Assembly (NCBI GenBank): GCA_039931865.1
Contig: JBDTRB010000004.1
Coordinates: 1-64,000, forward strand
Source of the DNA: JALYUA01 sp039931865
Lineage (GTDB): Bacteria; Acidobacteriota; Thermoanaerobaculia; UBA5066; Gp7-AA6
DNA length: 64,000 nt
Direction: 5' to 3'
Part shown: piece after piece, positions 41,284-50,293 of the stretch
How positions within the stretch are numbered: the stretch's first letter is position 1
Layout of the letters: each line of letters begins with the position of its first letter
The notes under the pieces: generated by a model
Told to the model about the DNA's origin: nothing
Databases searched by the model: none
The model's input: the letters and a program-made list of their open reading frames with translations, nothing else
Translations under genes and position numbers: made by a program

Positions 41284-42375
41284 GTGACGCGCGTCGAGGA
41301 TCTCCCGACTCCCGCCGTGCTCGTCGACGTCGACATCCTCGAGCGCAACGTGGCGAGAATGGCGGGCGCGGCGCGGGCGGCGGGAGTGCGCCTTCGCCCC
41401 CACGCCAAGACGCACAAGTGCCCGGAGATCGGGCGGCTGCAACTCGCGGCGGGCGCGGCGGGCCTCTCCCTCGCGAAGACCTCCGAAGCGGAAGTCTTTG
41501 TCGACGCAGGGTTCGACGACATCTTCATCGCGTATCCGGTGGTCGGCGCCGGAAAGCCGGAACGGCTGCTCGCTTTAGCCGACCGCGCCCGTCTGGCGGT
41601 GGGGGTCGACAGCGTCGAAGGGGCGCGCGCGCTCGGCGCGCCGTTCGCCGCCGCGCACCGCACGCTCGACGTTCTGCTGAAGGTCGACTGCGGGCTCCAC
41701 CGCGTCGGCGTTCCACCGGAGGCGGCGTCCCGCATCGGGGCGATGATCGCGGAGCTCCCGGGTCTCTCGCTGCGCGGTGTCTTCACGCACGCGGGGCACT
41801 CCTATCTCGAGGACTCCCCGGAAAGAGTCCAGGGCGTCGGACGCGGCGAGGGCGAATCGCTCACGGCCGCTGCGGCGGAACTCGAGCGGGCAGGCGTACC
41901 GATCTCGGAGGTCTCGGTCGGCTCGACTCCCTCAGCCCGCGCGGCGATGCGAGTCGAGGGCGTCACGGAGTGCCGCCCGGGCAACTACGTGTTCCACGAC
42001 GCGTCTCAGGTCTCGCTCAAGACCTGCCGCCTCGAGGACTGCGCTATGACGATCGAGGCGACCGTGGTCAGCGTTCCCGACGCCCGCCGGGCGGTGGTCG
42101 ACGCGGGCTCGAAGACGATATCGACGGACACCCTGCGGCCGAAGCCGGGAGGGCACGGGTTCCTTCTCGGCCGGCAGAGCCGGATCGCGCGGCTCTCGGA
42201 GGAGCACGGCGTCATCGAGACGGCGCCCGGCGAGCAGTTTTTCGTCGGCGAGCGCGTGCGCATCGTTCCAAACCACGCGTGCGTCGTGTCGAACCTCCAC
42301 GACCGGATCTACGCGGTCCGGAGCGGGGCCGTCGAAGCCGTCTGGCGGATCGCCGCGCGCGGGAAGGTCGAGTAG
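41284..42375 (+). CDS. DSD1-family PLP enzyme (D-threonine aldolase / D-serine dehydratase-like)
   Basis: The protein has 363 residues with a fold-type III TIM barrel and a C-terminal beta domain. The PLP lysine is in LRPHAKTHKC (about residue 42). DVLLKVDCGLHRVGV and VFTHAGHSY line the barrel. In the C-terminal domain, VPNHACVVSNLHD holds the His and Cys expected to bind a divalent metal in D-threonine aldolase and D-serine dehydratase. It therefore cleaves or dehydrates beta-hydroxy D-amino acids. The start is GTG 41284. It is a single gene divergent from the M4 protease. Which of the two reactions it performs cannot be told. Confidence 0.87.
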   Translation: MTRVEDLPTPAVLVDVDILERNVARMAGAARAAGVRLRPHAKTHKCPEIGRLQLAAGAAGLSLAKTSEAEVFVDAGFDDIFIAYPVVGAGKPERLLALADRARLAVGVDSVEGARALGAPFAAAHRTLDVLLKVDCGLHRVGVPPEAASRIGAMIAELPGLSLRGVFTHAGHSYLEDSPERVQGVGRGEGESLTAAAAELERAGVPISEVSVGSTPSARAAMRVEGVTECRPGNYVFHDASQVSLKTCRLEDCAMTIEATVVSVPDARRAVVDAGSKTISTDTLRPKPGGHGFLLGRQSRIARLSEEHGVIETAPGEQFFVGERVRIVPNHACVVSNLHDRIYAVRSGAVEAVWRIAARGKVE

Positions 42376-42626
42376 GGGACCCTGGTCCGAATTCAGTGCG
42401 GACCCTTCGCTCTCGTCGACCTGGCCGTCGTAAAGCCGCCGGCATCGTGTTTCGGACCTGACGCTCCGATCCGCCTTCGCAAGCGCATCTTTCGCGCTCT
42501 CCGCTGTAAGATCTCCGCAAAACCTCCGTCCCTCGACTCCTGGACCGCGGTGGTCATCCCCTCGTGGACGTGGAGCCGTCGCCGGTGGACCTGTTTGCGG
42601 CGATCGATACACAAGGAGGGTGGGCG

Positions 42627-45296
42627 ATGAAACGGTTCCCCGCTTGCCTCGGCCTCGCGCTGGTTTTCGTGTGCGGGCTTCTGGTCTCTGCGTCCGCACT
42701 CGGCGCGGAGGGCGACATGGTCATCTCCGGCCGGGTCACGAATCAGGAGGATGGGTCCGGCGTCGGGAACGCGACCGTCACGATCCCGGAACTGAAGCTG
42801 ACCGCCTCGACGGACCGCGCGGGACGCTACACGCTGACGATCCCTGCGGGCGCCGCGTCCCCCGGCCAGAACGTCGAACTGCGGGTTCTGGGACCGACTC
42901 TCCAGTCGAAGGTCGTGAAGGTTCCGATCGCGGCGGGGGCCATGAAGCAGGACTTTGCGGTCGCGCTCTCGTTTTCGCAGGAGGTCACGGTAGGCTCGCG
43001 CGCGCAGGGCACCGCGGCGGAAAAAGCCGTTCCCGTGGACGTCATCACCGAGCAGCAGATCGAGACCGCGTCGGGAAGCGCCGAGACGGCGCAGATCATC
43101 GAATCGATCGCGCCCTCTTTCAATTTCCCCCGCCCGACCATCTCAGACGGAACGGATTCCGTTCGTCCGGCCACTCTCCGGAGCCTCGGCCCGGACCAGA
43201 TGCTCGTGCTGATCAACGGGAAGCGGAGACACACGAGCGCCCTCGTCAACGTCAACGGGACGATCGGCCGCGGTTCGACCGGGGTGGATCTGAACGCGAT
43301 CCCCGCGAGCGCGATCGAGAAGGTCGAGGTGCTTCGTGACGGCGCCGCGGCGCAGTACGGCTCCGACGCGATCGCCGGCGTCATCAACATCGTCCTGAAG
43401 TCCGGCATCAATCCTCTCGAGCTCGGATTGACCGGCGGCACGACGACGCATTCGGACGGCGAGGTGTTCGACGGCAACGCCAACGTCGGCGTCAAGATCG
43501 GCAACGGGGGCCTGAACTTCACGGGGGAGTACCGCAAGAGAAACTCGACCAACAGGGCCGGGAACGATCCGCGCGACCAGATTGTGGCGGGGGATAAGGC
43601 CAACAACCCCGTCCCGCAGCCGAGCTACCACTGGGGCGACTCCGAGGAGAAGGACATCATCGGCTTCGTCAACGGCTCCATTCCCATCAACCCCGACGGG
43701 ACAGCCAATTTCTACGTCTTCGGTGGGGCGAGCCGGCGCGACGGCGTGCATGGAGGCAACTACCGGCGGGCCCTCCAGGCCCAGAACTGGCCCCAGATCT
43801 ATCCGATCGGCTTCCTGCCCCTGATCGAGCCCAAGATCGTCGACTACTCCGGCACGCTCGGGATGCGCGGAGTCGCCGCCGAAAAGTGGTTCTGGGACGT
43901 ATCGGCGCAATATGGCCACGACCGGTTCGACTTCAACGTCACGCACAGCTTGAACACATCGCTCGGACCGAACACCCCCCCGAACCAGACAAACTTCTAC
44001 GCGGGGGCTGTCGAGTTCAACCAGTTCGTCACCAACCTGGACGTGACGCGGGAGCTCGATCTCGGTCTCGCAGGACCCTTGAACGTCGCGGTGGGCGCCG
44101 AGTTCCGGCGGGAGAACTACCAGGAGCACGCCGGCGAGTTGAATTCCTACATCGCCGGTCCCTCCAAGGATCAGTTCGGGGGCACGGCGGGTGCCGGCGC
44201 GCAGGTCTTTCCGGGCTTCCGCCCCTCCAACGAGGTCGACGACTCGCGGAGCAGCTACGCGGGCTACGTCGACTTCGAGGCCAATGTCCTGTCGTTTCTC
44301 CGGCTAGGCCTCGCCGGCCGCTTCGAGCACTTCACGGACTTCGGCAACACCAAGGACGCCAAGCTCACGGCCCGCATCGAGGCGACCAAGCAGCTGGTCT
44401 TCCGAGGCGCCGCCTCGACCGGGTTTCGCGCCCCTTCCCTCGGACAGTCGGACTTCTCCGCGATCAGCACGAACTTCCTCCCCGTGAACGGCGTCCTGAC
44501 ACCGTTCGACGTCGGGCACTTCCGCGTGAGCAGTCCCGTCGCGCGCGCCCTCGGCGCCACCAATCTCCGCCCCGAAGACTCCGTCAACTACAGCGGCGGC
44601 TTTGTCCTCTCGCCCACGAACGCGTTCGACTTCACCGCCGACTACTTTCACATCAAGATCAAGAATCGCATCATTCTGTCGGGCAACTTCACGGGCGCGA
44701 GCCTGAAACCGATCCTGGATCCCTTCAATGCGACGGGCGCACGCTTCTTCACCAACGCGATCGACACGCGCACGGAGGGCGTCGAGCTCACGGCCAACGC
44801 CAAGGCGGATTTGCACAGCGCGGGAGTCCTTCGGTTCCAGGCGGCGTATGCCCACTCGCAGAACGAGATCACCCGGATCGCCGCCACCCCGACCCAGCTC
44901 GCGGGCTTTCAGGAAACCCTCTTCGACCGGCTCGAACAGCGCCGGCTGACCTGCGGGCAGCCGAAGGACAATCTGCGGCTGACGACGGACTGGCGGAGCG
45001 GGGATCTGGGCGCGAACTTCCGCGCCGGGCGCTACGGGACCTACTGCGGCATCGAGAGCGCGCTGCCCGCCAACGACCAGACCTTCGGCGCGCAGTGGGT
45101 CTTCGACCTCGAGGCGTCCTACCGGCTCGGCCGCGTGAACTTCGCGGTGGGGGCCCAGAACCTCTTCGACAGCTTCCCGGATCGCACGACGTCGGTGAAC
45201 AACATCAACAACTTTGGCATCTTCACGTATCCGCGCAACGCGCCGAACGGCTTCAACGGCCGCTACGTCTACCTCCGCACGGGTTACGTCTTCTGA
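42627..45296 (+). CDS. TonB-dependent outer-membrane receptor
   Basis: The protein has 889 residues with a signal peptide (1-28). A carboxypeptidase-regulatory-like domain occupies about 33-115 (VISGRVTNQEDGSGVGNATV). The plug lies at about 130-265, with PVDVITEQQIETASGS, LINGKRRHTSALV and VEVLRDGAAAQYGSDAIAGV. The remaining 620 residues are a beta-barrel ending in Phe (YLRTGYVF), the usual insertion signal. It imports a large or scarce compound using energy from TonB. ATG 42627 has AAGGAGGG 6 bases upstream. No TonB or ExbBD genes are near. The 250 bp before it show no clear promoter or gene. Confidence 0.95.
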   Translation: MKRFPACLGLALVFVCGLLVSASALGAEGDMVISGRVTNQEDGSGVGNATVTIPELKLTASTDRAGRYTLTIPAGAASPGQNVELRVLGPTLQSKVVKVPIAAGAMKQDFAVALSFSQEVTVGSRAQGTAAEKAVPVDVITEQQIETASGSAETAQIIESIAPSFNFPRPTISDGTDSVRPATLRSLGPDQMLVLINGKRRHTSALVNVNGTIGRGSTGVDLNAIPASAIEKVEVLRDGAAAQYGSDAIAGVINIVLKSGINPLELGLTGGTTTHSDGEVFDGNANVGVKIGNGGLNFTGEYRKRNSTNRAGNDPRDQIVAGDKANNPVPQPSYHWGDSEEKDIIGFVNGSIPINPDGTANFYVFGGASRRDGVHGGNYRRALQAQNWPQIYPIGFLPLIEPKIVDYSGTLGMRGVAAEKWFWDVSAQYGHDRFDFNVTHSLNTSLGPNTPPNQTNFYAGAVEFNQFVTNLDVTRELDLGLAGPLNVAVGAEFRRENYQEHAGELNSYIAGPSKDQFGGTAGAGAQVFPGFRPSNEVDDSRSSYAGYVDFEANVLSFLRLGLAGRFEHFTDFGNTKDAKLTARIEATKQLVFRGAASTGFRAPSLGQSDFSAISTNFLPVNGVLTPFDVGHFRVSSPVARALGATNLRPEDSVNYSGGFVLSPTNAFDFTADYFHIKIKNRIILSGNFTGASLKPILDPFNATGARFFTNAIDTRTEGVELTANAKADLHSAGVLRFQAAYAHSQNEITRIAATPTQLAGFQETLFDRLEQRRLTCGQPKDNLRLTTDWRSGDLGANFRAGRYGTYCGIESALPANDQTFGAQWVFDLEASYRLGRVNFAVGAQNLFDSFPDRTTSVNNINNFGIFTYPRNAPNGFNGRYVYLRTGYVF

Positions 45297-45305
45297 TCCG
45301 AGGCC

Positions 45306-45330
45306 GGCGGGGGGCCCCGGGTCCCCCGCC
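45306..45330 (+). terminator. Hairpin after the TonB receptor gene
   Basis: GGCGGGGG (45306-45313) pairs with CCCCCGCC (45323-45330) across a 9-base loop, followed by CGTCCTTTCTTCG. It starts 10 bases after the receptor stop codon. The following T-tract is weak, so strength is uncertain. Confidence 0.5.
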
Positions 45331-45353
45331 CGTCCTTTCTTCGCCCCCCGCCC

Positions 45354-46820
45354 GTGAGCCCGACCCTGACCCTGCCGCTCTGGCTCGGTATCGTCGTCGT
45401 TCTTCTCGCCGCCTGGGCGGCGCTCGATCGTCTCCTGCTGCCGAGCGTGAGGTGGGTTCTTCGCCGGCGCGTCAACCGCGTCCTCGAAGAGATCAACACG
45501 CGGCTGAAGATCGAGATCCCGCCCTTCAAGCTGACGAAGCGCGACGTGCTGATCGACAGGCTGCGGTTCGACCCCGAGGTGCAGGAGGCGGCTGCCGCTT
45601 TTGCGCGCGAGGCCGAGATGCCGCGCGAGGTCGCGATGGAGCGCGTGGCGATCTACGCGCGGGAGATCGTTCCGAGTTTCAACGCCTATGCGTACTTCCG
45701 GATCGGTTACTCGCTCGCGCGAAACGTGGCGAAGTTGCTCTACAGGGTGCGGCTCGGATATTCGGACGAGGAAGGGCTCGGAAGGATTCCGCCGAAATCG
45801 ACCGTCGTCTTCCTCATCAACCACCGAAGCAACATGGATTACGTCCTCGTCGGCTACCTCGCGGCGGAGACGGCGGCTCTCTCGTACGCGGTCGGGGAAT
45901 GGGCGCGCATCTGGCCGCTGCAGCAGCTCGTCCGGGCAATGGGGGCCTACTTCGTCCGCCGAAACTCGCGCGACGCGCTCTATCGGAAGGTCCTCGAGCG
46001 ATGGGTGACCATGGCGACCGAGGCCGGTGTGACCCAGGCCGTGTTCCCGGAGGGAGGGCTCTCGAAGGACGGGGGCTTGCGCCCGCCGAAGGTCGGGATC
46101 CTCGACTACATGGTGCGGTCGTTCGATCCGGCGGGAGAGCGGGACATCATCTTCGTCCCGGTCGGCATCAATTACGACCGGACGCTCGAGGACCGGACGC
46201 TCCTCGGGGAGCGCGACCCCGCCGCGCCGCGGCCGGGAGGCCTCTCGACGGCGTGGAAAACGCTTCGTTTCGTCGGACACAACCTCGCGCTGATGGCGAG
46301 CAATCGCTGGCACCGGTTCGGCTACGCGTGCGTGAACTTCGGCGCCCCCGTCTCGCTGAAGTCATACACGGCCGCGAAGGGGCTCGATCCGCGGCGTCTC
46401 GACCGCGACGAGCGGTTCGCCCGCGTCACCGAGCTCGCCGAATATCTGATGGAGTCGATCGCGCGCGTCATCCCGGCTGTGCCGGTCTCGCTCGCCGCGA
46501 GGGCGTTCGTCTGCGATCCGTCGAGGACCTGGAGCGAGCTCGAGTTGAAAGCCGAAGTCCTGTCGGAGATGCGCGAGCTCGAGGCGCGCGGCGCGCACGT
46601 GTACGTTCCGCGAGGAGACCAGGACTACGCCATCGACGTCGGGCTCCGCATGCTCACTCTCCGGCACCTGATCATCGAGTCCGGCGGGCTGTTCACCCCG
46701 GCGGCGGCGGAGCTGCCGGTCCTCCGCTATTACGCAAACAGCATCGCTCACCTCTTCCGCGACGCGGCGCCGGCCCCGGCGGCGGAAACCCCGGACCGCC
46801 AGCGCATCGCCGGGGCCTGA
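45354..46820 (+). CDS. PlsB-like glycerol-3-phosphate / lysophosphatidate acyltransferase
   Basis: This 488-residue membrane-bound acyltransferase has one N-terminal helix (about 5-22). Its block I is LINHRSNMDYVL (HX4D, about 156-167). Block II is GAYFVRRNSRDALYRKVL, with FPEGGLSKDG as block III and IIFVPVGINYDRTLED as block IV. The order matches PlsB-type sn-glycerol-3-phosphate acyltransferases, although it is much shorter than E. coli PlsB (about 800 residues). The start is GTG 45354; a GTG start so close after a hairpin leaves little room for a ribosome site. It likely makes phospholipid precursors. Confidence 0.87.
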   Translation: MSPTLTLPLWLGIVVVLLAAWAALDRLLLPSVRWVLRRRVNRVLEEINTRLKIEIPPFKLTKRDVLIDRLRFDPEVQEAAAAFAREAEMPREVAMERVAIYAREIVPSFNAYAYFRIGYSLARNVAKLLYRVRLGYSDEEGLGRIPPKSTVVFLINHRSNMDYVLVGYLAAETAALSYAVGEWARIWPLQQLVRAMGAYFVRRNSRDALYRKVLERWVTMATEAGVTQAVFPEGGLSKDGGLRPPKVGILDYMVRSFDPAGERDIIFVPVGINYDRTLEDRTLLGERDPAAPRPGGLSTAWKTLRFVGHNLALMASNRWHRFGYACVNFGAPVSLKSYTAAKGLDPRRLDRDERFARVTELAEYLMESIARVIPAVPVSLAARAFVCDPSRTWSELELKAEVLSEMRELEARGAHVYVPRGDQDYAIDVGLRMLTLRHLIIESGGLFTPAAAELPVLRYYANSIAHLFRDAAPAPAAETPDRQRIAGA

Positions 46821-46823
46821 GCC

Positions 46824-47063
46824 CTATTTTCGCCGGCGTCCCGCGAAAAAGATCCCGGCGAGGCTGATCAGGACCCACGAGCCTTCCATCAGCATCAGCC
46901 CCGGATCCCGGGCGCGCACGGCGAAAAACGTGAGGATCCCTCCCCCGACCAGGTTCAGGAGGAGGTACGTATATCCGCGCTGGTCGAGCCGCCCCATCTG
47001 GTTCATCGCGTAGGCGACGAGCACCACGCCCGCGCCGAAGAGGGAGAGCGCCTGGCCGAGCAT
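46824..47063 (-). CDS. CBU_0592-family small membrane protein
   Basis: This 79-residue protein has three hydrophobic helices: ALSLFGAGVVLVAYAMNQ (about 5-22), TYLLLNLVGGGILTFFAV (about 32-49) and MEGSWVLISLAGIFFAG (about 59-75). The pattern, with Met-Asn-Gln in helix 1 and LLNLVGG in helix 2, matches the CBU_0592 family of unknown function. ATG 47063 follows the holin-like gene by 9 bp. It converges on the acyltransferase gene, ending 3 bp from its stop. Confidence 0.75.
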   Translation of the reverse strand: MLGQALSLFGAGVVLVAYAMNQMGRLDQRGYTYLLLNLVGGGILTFFAVRARDPGLMLMEGSWVLISLAGIFFAGRRRK

Positions 47064-47072
47064 TCCCGGATC

Positions 47073-47444
47073 TCAGGCCCTGCGGGGGTCCCGTTCGCTC
47101 ACGAAGATCGACAGGAAAACGCTGACGATCGAGACGACGAGCGCGCCCCAGAACGCGGCCCAGAAATCCGAGACGTGAAAACCGATTCCGAATCGTCCCG
47201 CCGCGGCGCTCGTGAGCCACAGGATGAACGCGTTGATGACGAACGTGAAGAGGCCGAGGCTCAGGATGAGAAGCGGGCAGGTGAGCATCGTCACCACGGG
47301 CCGGACCAGGGCGTTCAAAAGGCCGAACACCAGCGCCACGGCGAGAAACGTGACGGGGTCGGCGGTGGCGGAGATCCCGGGAACGATCTTCGTGGCCACC
47401 CAGAGCGCGGCGGCATTGATGATCAGCCGAAGCAGGAACCTCAT
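47073..47444 (-). CDS. Four-helix membrane protein of the phage-holin-4 (PF04020) family
   Basis: The protein has 123 residues with four helices. The conserved core is VFGLLNALVRPVVTMLTCPL, followed by LILSLGLFTFVINAFILWLT. This family is widespread in bacterial chromosomes (YvlD-like) and despite its name is rarely part of a phage. ATG 47444 lies 10 bp after the UbiB stop, and the next gene follows after 9 bp, so the three form an operon. There is no sign of prophage genes around it. Its function is unknown. Confidence 0.85.
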   Translation of the reverse strand: MRFLLRLIINAAALWVATKIVPGISATADPVTFLAVALVFGLLNALVRPVVTMLTCPLLILSLGLFTFVINAFILWLTSAAAGRFGIGFHVSDFWAAFWGALVVSIVSVFLSIFVSERDPRRA

Positions 47445-47454
47445 CGAGCGGCGA

Positions 47455-49137
47455 CTATAACCCCCCGGTCCCCGCTGGCTTGCGCCGAGGCTTCCGGTCG
47501 CTCCACAGGATCGATCCGATCAGCACCAACCCTCCGGCCGCGGCGGCGAAGAAGAACAGGATCGCGAGACCCGGATAACCCAGGATTCGGAAGGTCGTCG
47601 GCACCTGCATGAGGAGCGCGGCGCCTACGATCAGCGACGCGAGCACGAGCCCCATCGCGATGCGGTTGGCGATCTTCTGGAGGCCCCCGATCAACTCCGC
47701 CTCATCGATCGCGTCCACCTGGAGCTTCAACTCGTTGTTCGCGACGAGGTCGAGGACGCGGTTCACGCGCCCGGGGAGCTTCTCGGCAAATTCCTTGGCT
47801 TCGAGCAGCGCGGTCGCGAGATGACCCGGGGAGGCGGACTTCATCATCCGCTTGCGGAGCAGCTCCGAGGCGTGCCGGCGGATCGCGCCGTTCGGCTCGA
47901 AGCCGGGGTCGAGCGTGCGACCGATCTCGTCGAGCTGAAGGAGGGCCTTTGAGAGGAGCGTCAGCTCGGTCGGGAGCTGCAACCCGGTGTCTCCCGACGC
48001 CCGCGCGAGCTCCAGAAGCGTGCGCCCGATCTGGAGGTCGCCGAGCGACGCGTGCTGGTACGCGCCGACGAGGTCCGCCACGCGCCGCTGGAAGGCGGCT
48101 GAATCGAATTCGTCCCGCTTGCGTCCGATCTCCGAGCCGATCTGCGCGGCGCGGTCGGCCTCGCCCTCCGAGACGGCGAGCAGGAGCTTCAACAACGCTT
48201 CCTGCATCCCGGGAGCGATGCGCGCCACCATACCGAGGTCGAGGAGCGCGATCCGCTCGTCCTTCGTGATGAACACGTTGCCCGGATGGGGGTCCGCGTG
48301 AAAGAACCCGTCGATCAGGATCTGCTTGAGGTACGCGCGGAAGAGCTCGTCCGCGAGCCGGCTGCCGTCGAGCTCCATGCGCACGACCGGCGCGAGCTCG
48401 GTGATCTTCGTCCCGTCGACGTACTCCATCGTCAGCAGCCGCGCGGTTGAATAGTCCGCGATCGGCTGCGGGACGAAGAGAGACGGGAATTCCTCGAGGT
48501 TCTCCGCGAGGCGTGTGAGGTTTCCGGCCTCCTGCCGGTAATCGAGCTCCGAGGCCAGCGACTTCTGGAACTCCTCGATCGTTTTCTCGAGCTCGAATCT
48601 GCCGAGGGTGTCGGAGTGCTTGTCGAGGAATCGCGCGAGCTCGAGGAAGGCGGACATGTCGTCGGCGATCTGCTCCCGGATGCCGGGCCGCTGGACCTTC
48701 ACCGCGACCGCGCGGCCGTCCCGCAGCTTCGCGCGATGCACCTGCCCGAGAGACGCGGCCGCGACGGGAGTCGCCTCGAACTCGGAGAAGGCTTTGGAAA
48801 TGCGGACGCCGAGCTCCTCGGAGACGATCCGTTCGACCTCGCCAAACGAGAACGGCGCGACGCGGTCCTGAAGCCTCGCCAGCGCCTGGACGTAGGCGGG
48901 CGGCAGAAAGTCCGCGCGCGTCGAGAGGAGCTGCCCGAGTTTGATATAGGTGGGACCGAGGCGTTCGAGATCGTCCGCCAGCTCGTCGGCGAGCGGAGAA
49001 GGGGTGGGCCGCTCCTCCGTCGGAAGTTCGCCTTCGATCCCGAGTCCGCTCGCGAGGTCCGAGCGCCCGTACTTGACCAGAAGCCAGGCGAGGTCCTTGT
49101 AACGCTTCAGGTGCTTCCCGGCGAACATCGTTGCCAT
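47455..49137 (-). CDS. UbiB/ABC1-family atypical kinase
   Basis: This 560-residue protein of the UbiB/ADCK family works in quinone or lipid metabolism. The hallmark KxGQ motif is TYIKLGQLLSTR (about 65-76). The Ala-rich loop is AAASLGQVH (about 127), followed by VAVKVQRPG. The catalytic segment is FFHADPHPGNVFI and the metal site LLDLGMVARI. Two C-terminal membrane helices (GLVLASLIVGAALLMQV and GYPGLAILFFFAAAAGGLVL) anchor it. ATG 49137 has GAGGAG 7 bases upstream. It is the first gene of the operon with the holin-like and CBU_0592 proteins. A 14-bp palindrome lies 54 bp upstream. Confidence 0.93.
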   Translation of the reverse strand: MATMFAGKHLKRYKDLAWLLVKYGRSDLASGLGIEGELPTEERPTPSPLADELADDLERLGPTYIKLGQLLSTRADFLPPAYVQALARLQDRVAPFSFGEVERIVSEELGVRISKAFSEFEATPVAAASLGQVHRAKLRDGRAVAVKVQRPGIREQIADDMSAFLELARFLDKHSDTLGRFELEKTIEEFQKSLASELDYRQEAGNLTRLAENLEEFPSLFVPQPIADYSTARLLTMEYVDGTKITELAPVVRMELDGSRLADELFRAYLKQILIDGFFHADPHPGNVFITKDERIALLDLGMVARIAPGMQEALLKLLLAVSEGEADRAAQIGSEIGRKRDEFDSAAFQRRVADLVGAYQHASLGDLQIGRTLLELARASGDTGLQLPTELTLLSKALLQLDEIGRTLDPGFEPNGAIRRHASELLRKRMMKSASPGHLATALLEAKEFAEKLPGRVNRVLDLVANNELKLQVDAIDEAELIGGLQKIANRIAMGLVLASLIVGAALLMQVPTTFRILGYPGLAILFFFAAAAGGLVLIGSILWSDRKPRRKPAGTGGL

Positions 49138-49190
49138 GGTGCTTCTCCTCGTCGGTCGGTCCGGCGGCGCCAGTCGAGACAGTTGTTTAA

Positions 49191-49204
49191 CCGTTTGCAA
49201 ACGG
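49191..49204. promoter_or_regulatory. Perfect 14-bp palindrome, candidate operator
   Basis: CCGTTTGCAAACGG is fully self-complementary and lies in the 88-bp space between the divergent ubiB-like and DUF6463-GNAT genes. The surrounding sequence (GTTGTTTAA, TTTTCCTAA) is unusually AT-rich for the window, as expected for promoters. No regulator gene is nearby. Confidence 0.45.
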
Positions 49205-49225
49205 CGCGCCCTGTTTTCCTAAGTC

Positions 49226-50107
49226 ATGGGAGAAAATCGGCTTATGGCTCGGAAGCACGTCCTCGTCACGGGAGGCAGCGGCGGCGCGTGCTCTCCCGGC
49301 GGCCCCCCCATGACGCGACTCGCGGGATGGCTGCTGATCGTCATCGCGACGCTCCACGCCGGACTCGCGGCGTTTCTCGGGCGCGGAGCCCTCCTCTCGA
49401 TTGCCCGCGCCGGGTATTTCGGCGCTCTCGCGCTCCACTCAAACCGCCAGCTCTGGTTCTGGTGCGTCGCGTTCTCGGCGCCGCTCGCGATCGCCGGAGG
49501 GCTGCTCGCGCGCGGTGAAGCGCGGCCGTTTTCCGCGTGGCTCGGATGGGCGCTCGCCGCTCTCGGGGCCTGTGGCGCGATCCTCCTTCCCGTCTCCGGA
49601 TTCTGGCTCCTGTTCGTGCCCGCCGGCCTCCTCATCGCGGACGCGAACCGCCGGGAACGCCCGATGGAATGGACGCGCGGAGACTTCTCGATCTCGACAG
49701 ACCCTTCTCGGATCGATGCCGCGGCCGCGCACGAATTTATCTCCGGCTCTTACTGGGCAGCCGGCGTGCCGCGGGACGTCGTCGAGCGCTCTATCCGCGG
49801 CTCCCTGGCCTTCGGGGTGTTCCACGCGGGCCGGCAGGTCGGCTTCGCGCGGGTGATCACGGATCGCGCGACCTACGCCTATCTCGCCGACGTCTACATC
49901 CTCGACGAGTGGCGGGGGCGCGGCCTCGCGCGATGGCTGGTCGAAACGATCCGCGCGCACCCGGACCTGGCGAATCTGCGCCGCTGGATGCTCGCGACCC
50001 GCGACGCGCACGGCCTCTACGCGAAGGTTGGCTTCCGGCCTCTCGCGCAATCGGACCGATTCCTGGAGATCGCCGACCCGGACATCTATCGACGGAAGGG
50101 GCAGTGA
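49226..50107 (+). CDS. DUF6463-like membrane domain fused to GNAT acetyltransferase
   Basis: The 293-residue protein has two parts. Residues about 29-140 have four hydrophobic helices (TRLAGWLLIVIATLHAGLAA, then the GYFGALALHSNRQLWFW motif) and resemble the DUF6463 family. Residues about 145-293 are a GNAT N-acetyltransferase with YLADVYILDEWRGRGLARWL (acetyl-CoA site) and a YAKVGFRPL C-terminus. ATG 49310 (MTRLAGW) matches a normal DUF6463 start but has a poor ribosome site. ATG 49226 or 49244 would add the odd ARKHVLVTGGSGG, which resembles the start of a short-chain dehydrogenase. The cytosolic GNAT domain would be tethered to the membrane. Its acceptor substrate is unknown. Confidence 0.75.
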   Translation: MGENRLMARKHVLVTGGSGGACSPGGPPMTRLAGWLLIVIATLHAGLAAFLGRGALLSIARAGYFGALALHSNRQLWFWCVAFSAPLAIAGGLLARGEARPFSAWLGWALAALGACGAILLPVSGFWLLFVPAGLLIADANRRERPMEWTRGDFSISTDPSRIDAAAAHEFISGSYWAAGVPRDVVERSIRGSLAFGVFHAGRQVGFARVITDRATYAYLADVYILDEWRGRGLARWLVETIRAHPDLANLRRWMLATRDAHGLYAKVGFRPLAQSDRFLEIADPDIYRRKGQ

Positions 50108-50293
50108 TGCCGGAAAAGAGCTGCGGCCTCTGTTATTCTTCCCGCGAAATATGACCGCCGTCCTCTGATCGATCCCGCGGCGGCGCTTCCGAGCGCCCGC
50201 GGGAATTTCTGCCGAGTCAGCCGCCAACCGCTCCCCGGGGAGCCGCTCGGGAGCTGCCCGCGGAACGGCAACGTCGATCGAAAGGACACTCTC

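Noticed and set aside
42376..42626. Possible riboswitch or RNA gene upstream of the TonB receptor
   Set aside because: No B12-box, TPP-box or other known motif could be recognised in the 250-bp leader.
43886..46867. 993-codon frame overlapping the TonB receptor and the acyltransferase in another frame
   Set aside because: It has Arg/Pro/Gly composition, no recognisable motif, and crosses two firm genes and a likely terminator.
47073..47444. Phage holin suggesting a prophage
   Set aside because: The PF04020 family is common on chromosomes. No other phage gene, attachment site or tRNA lies nearby.
50107..50154. 15-codon frame starting on the DUF6463-GNAT stop codon (TGATG)
   Set aside because: It is too short, has no domain, and such frames arise easily by chance after a TGATG.
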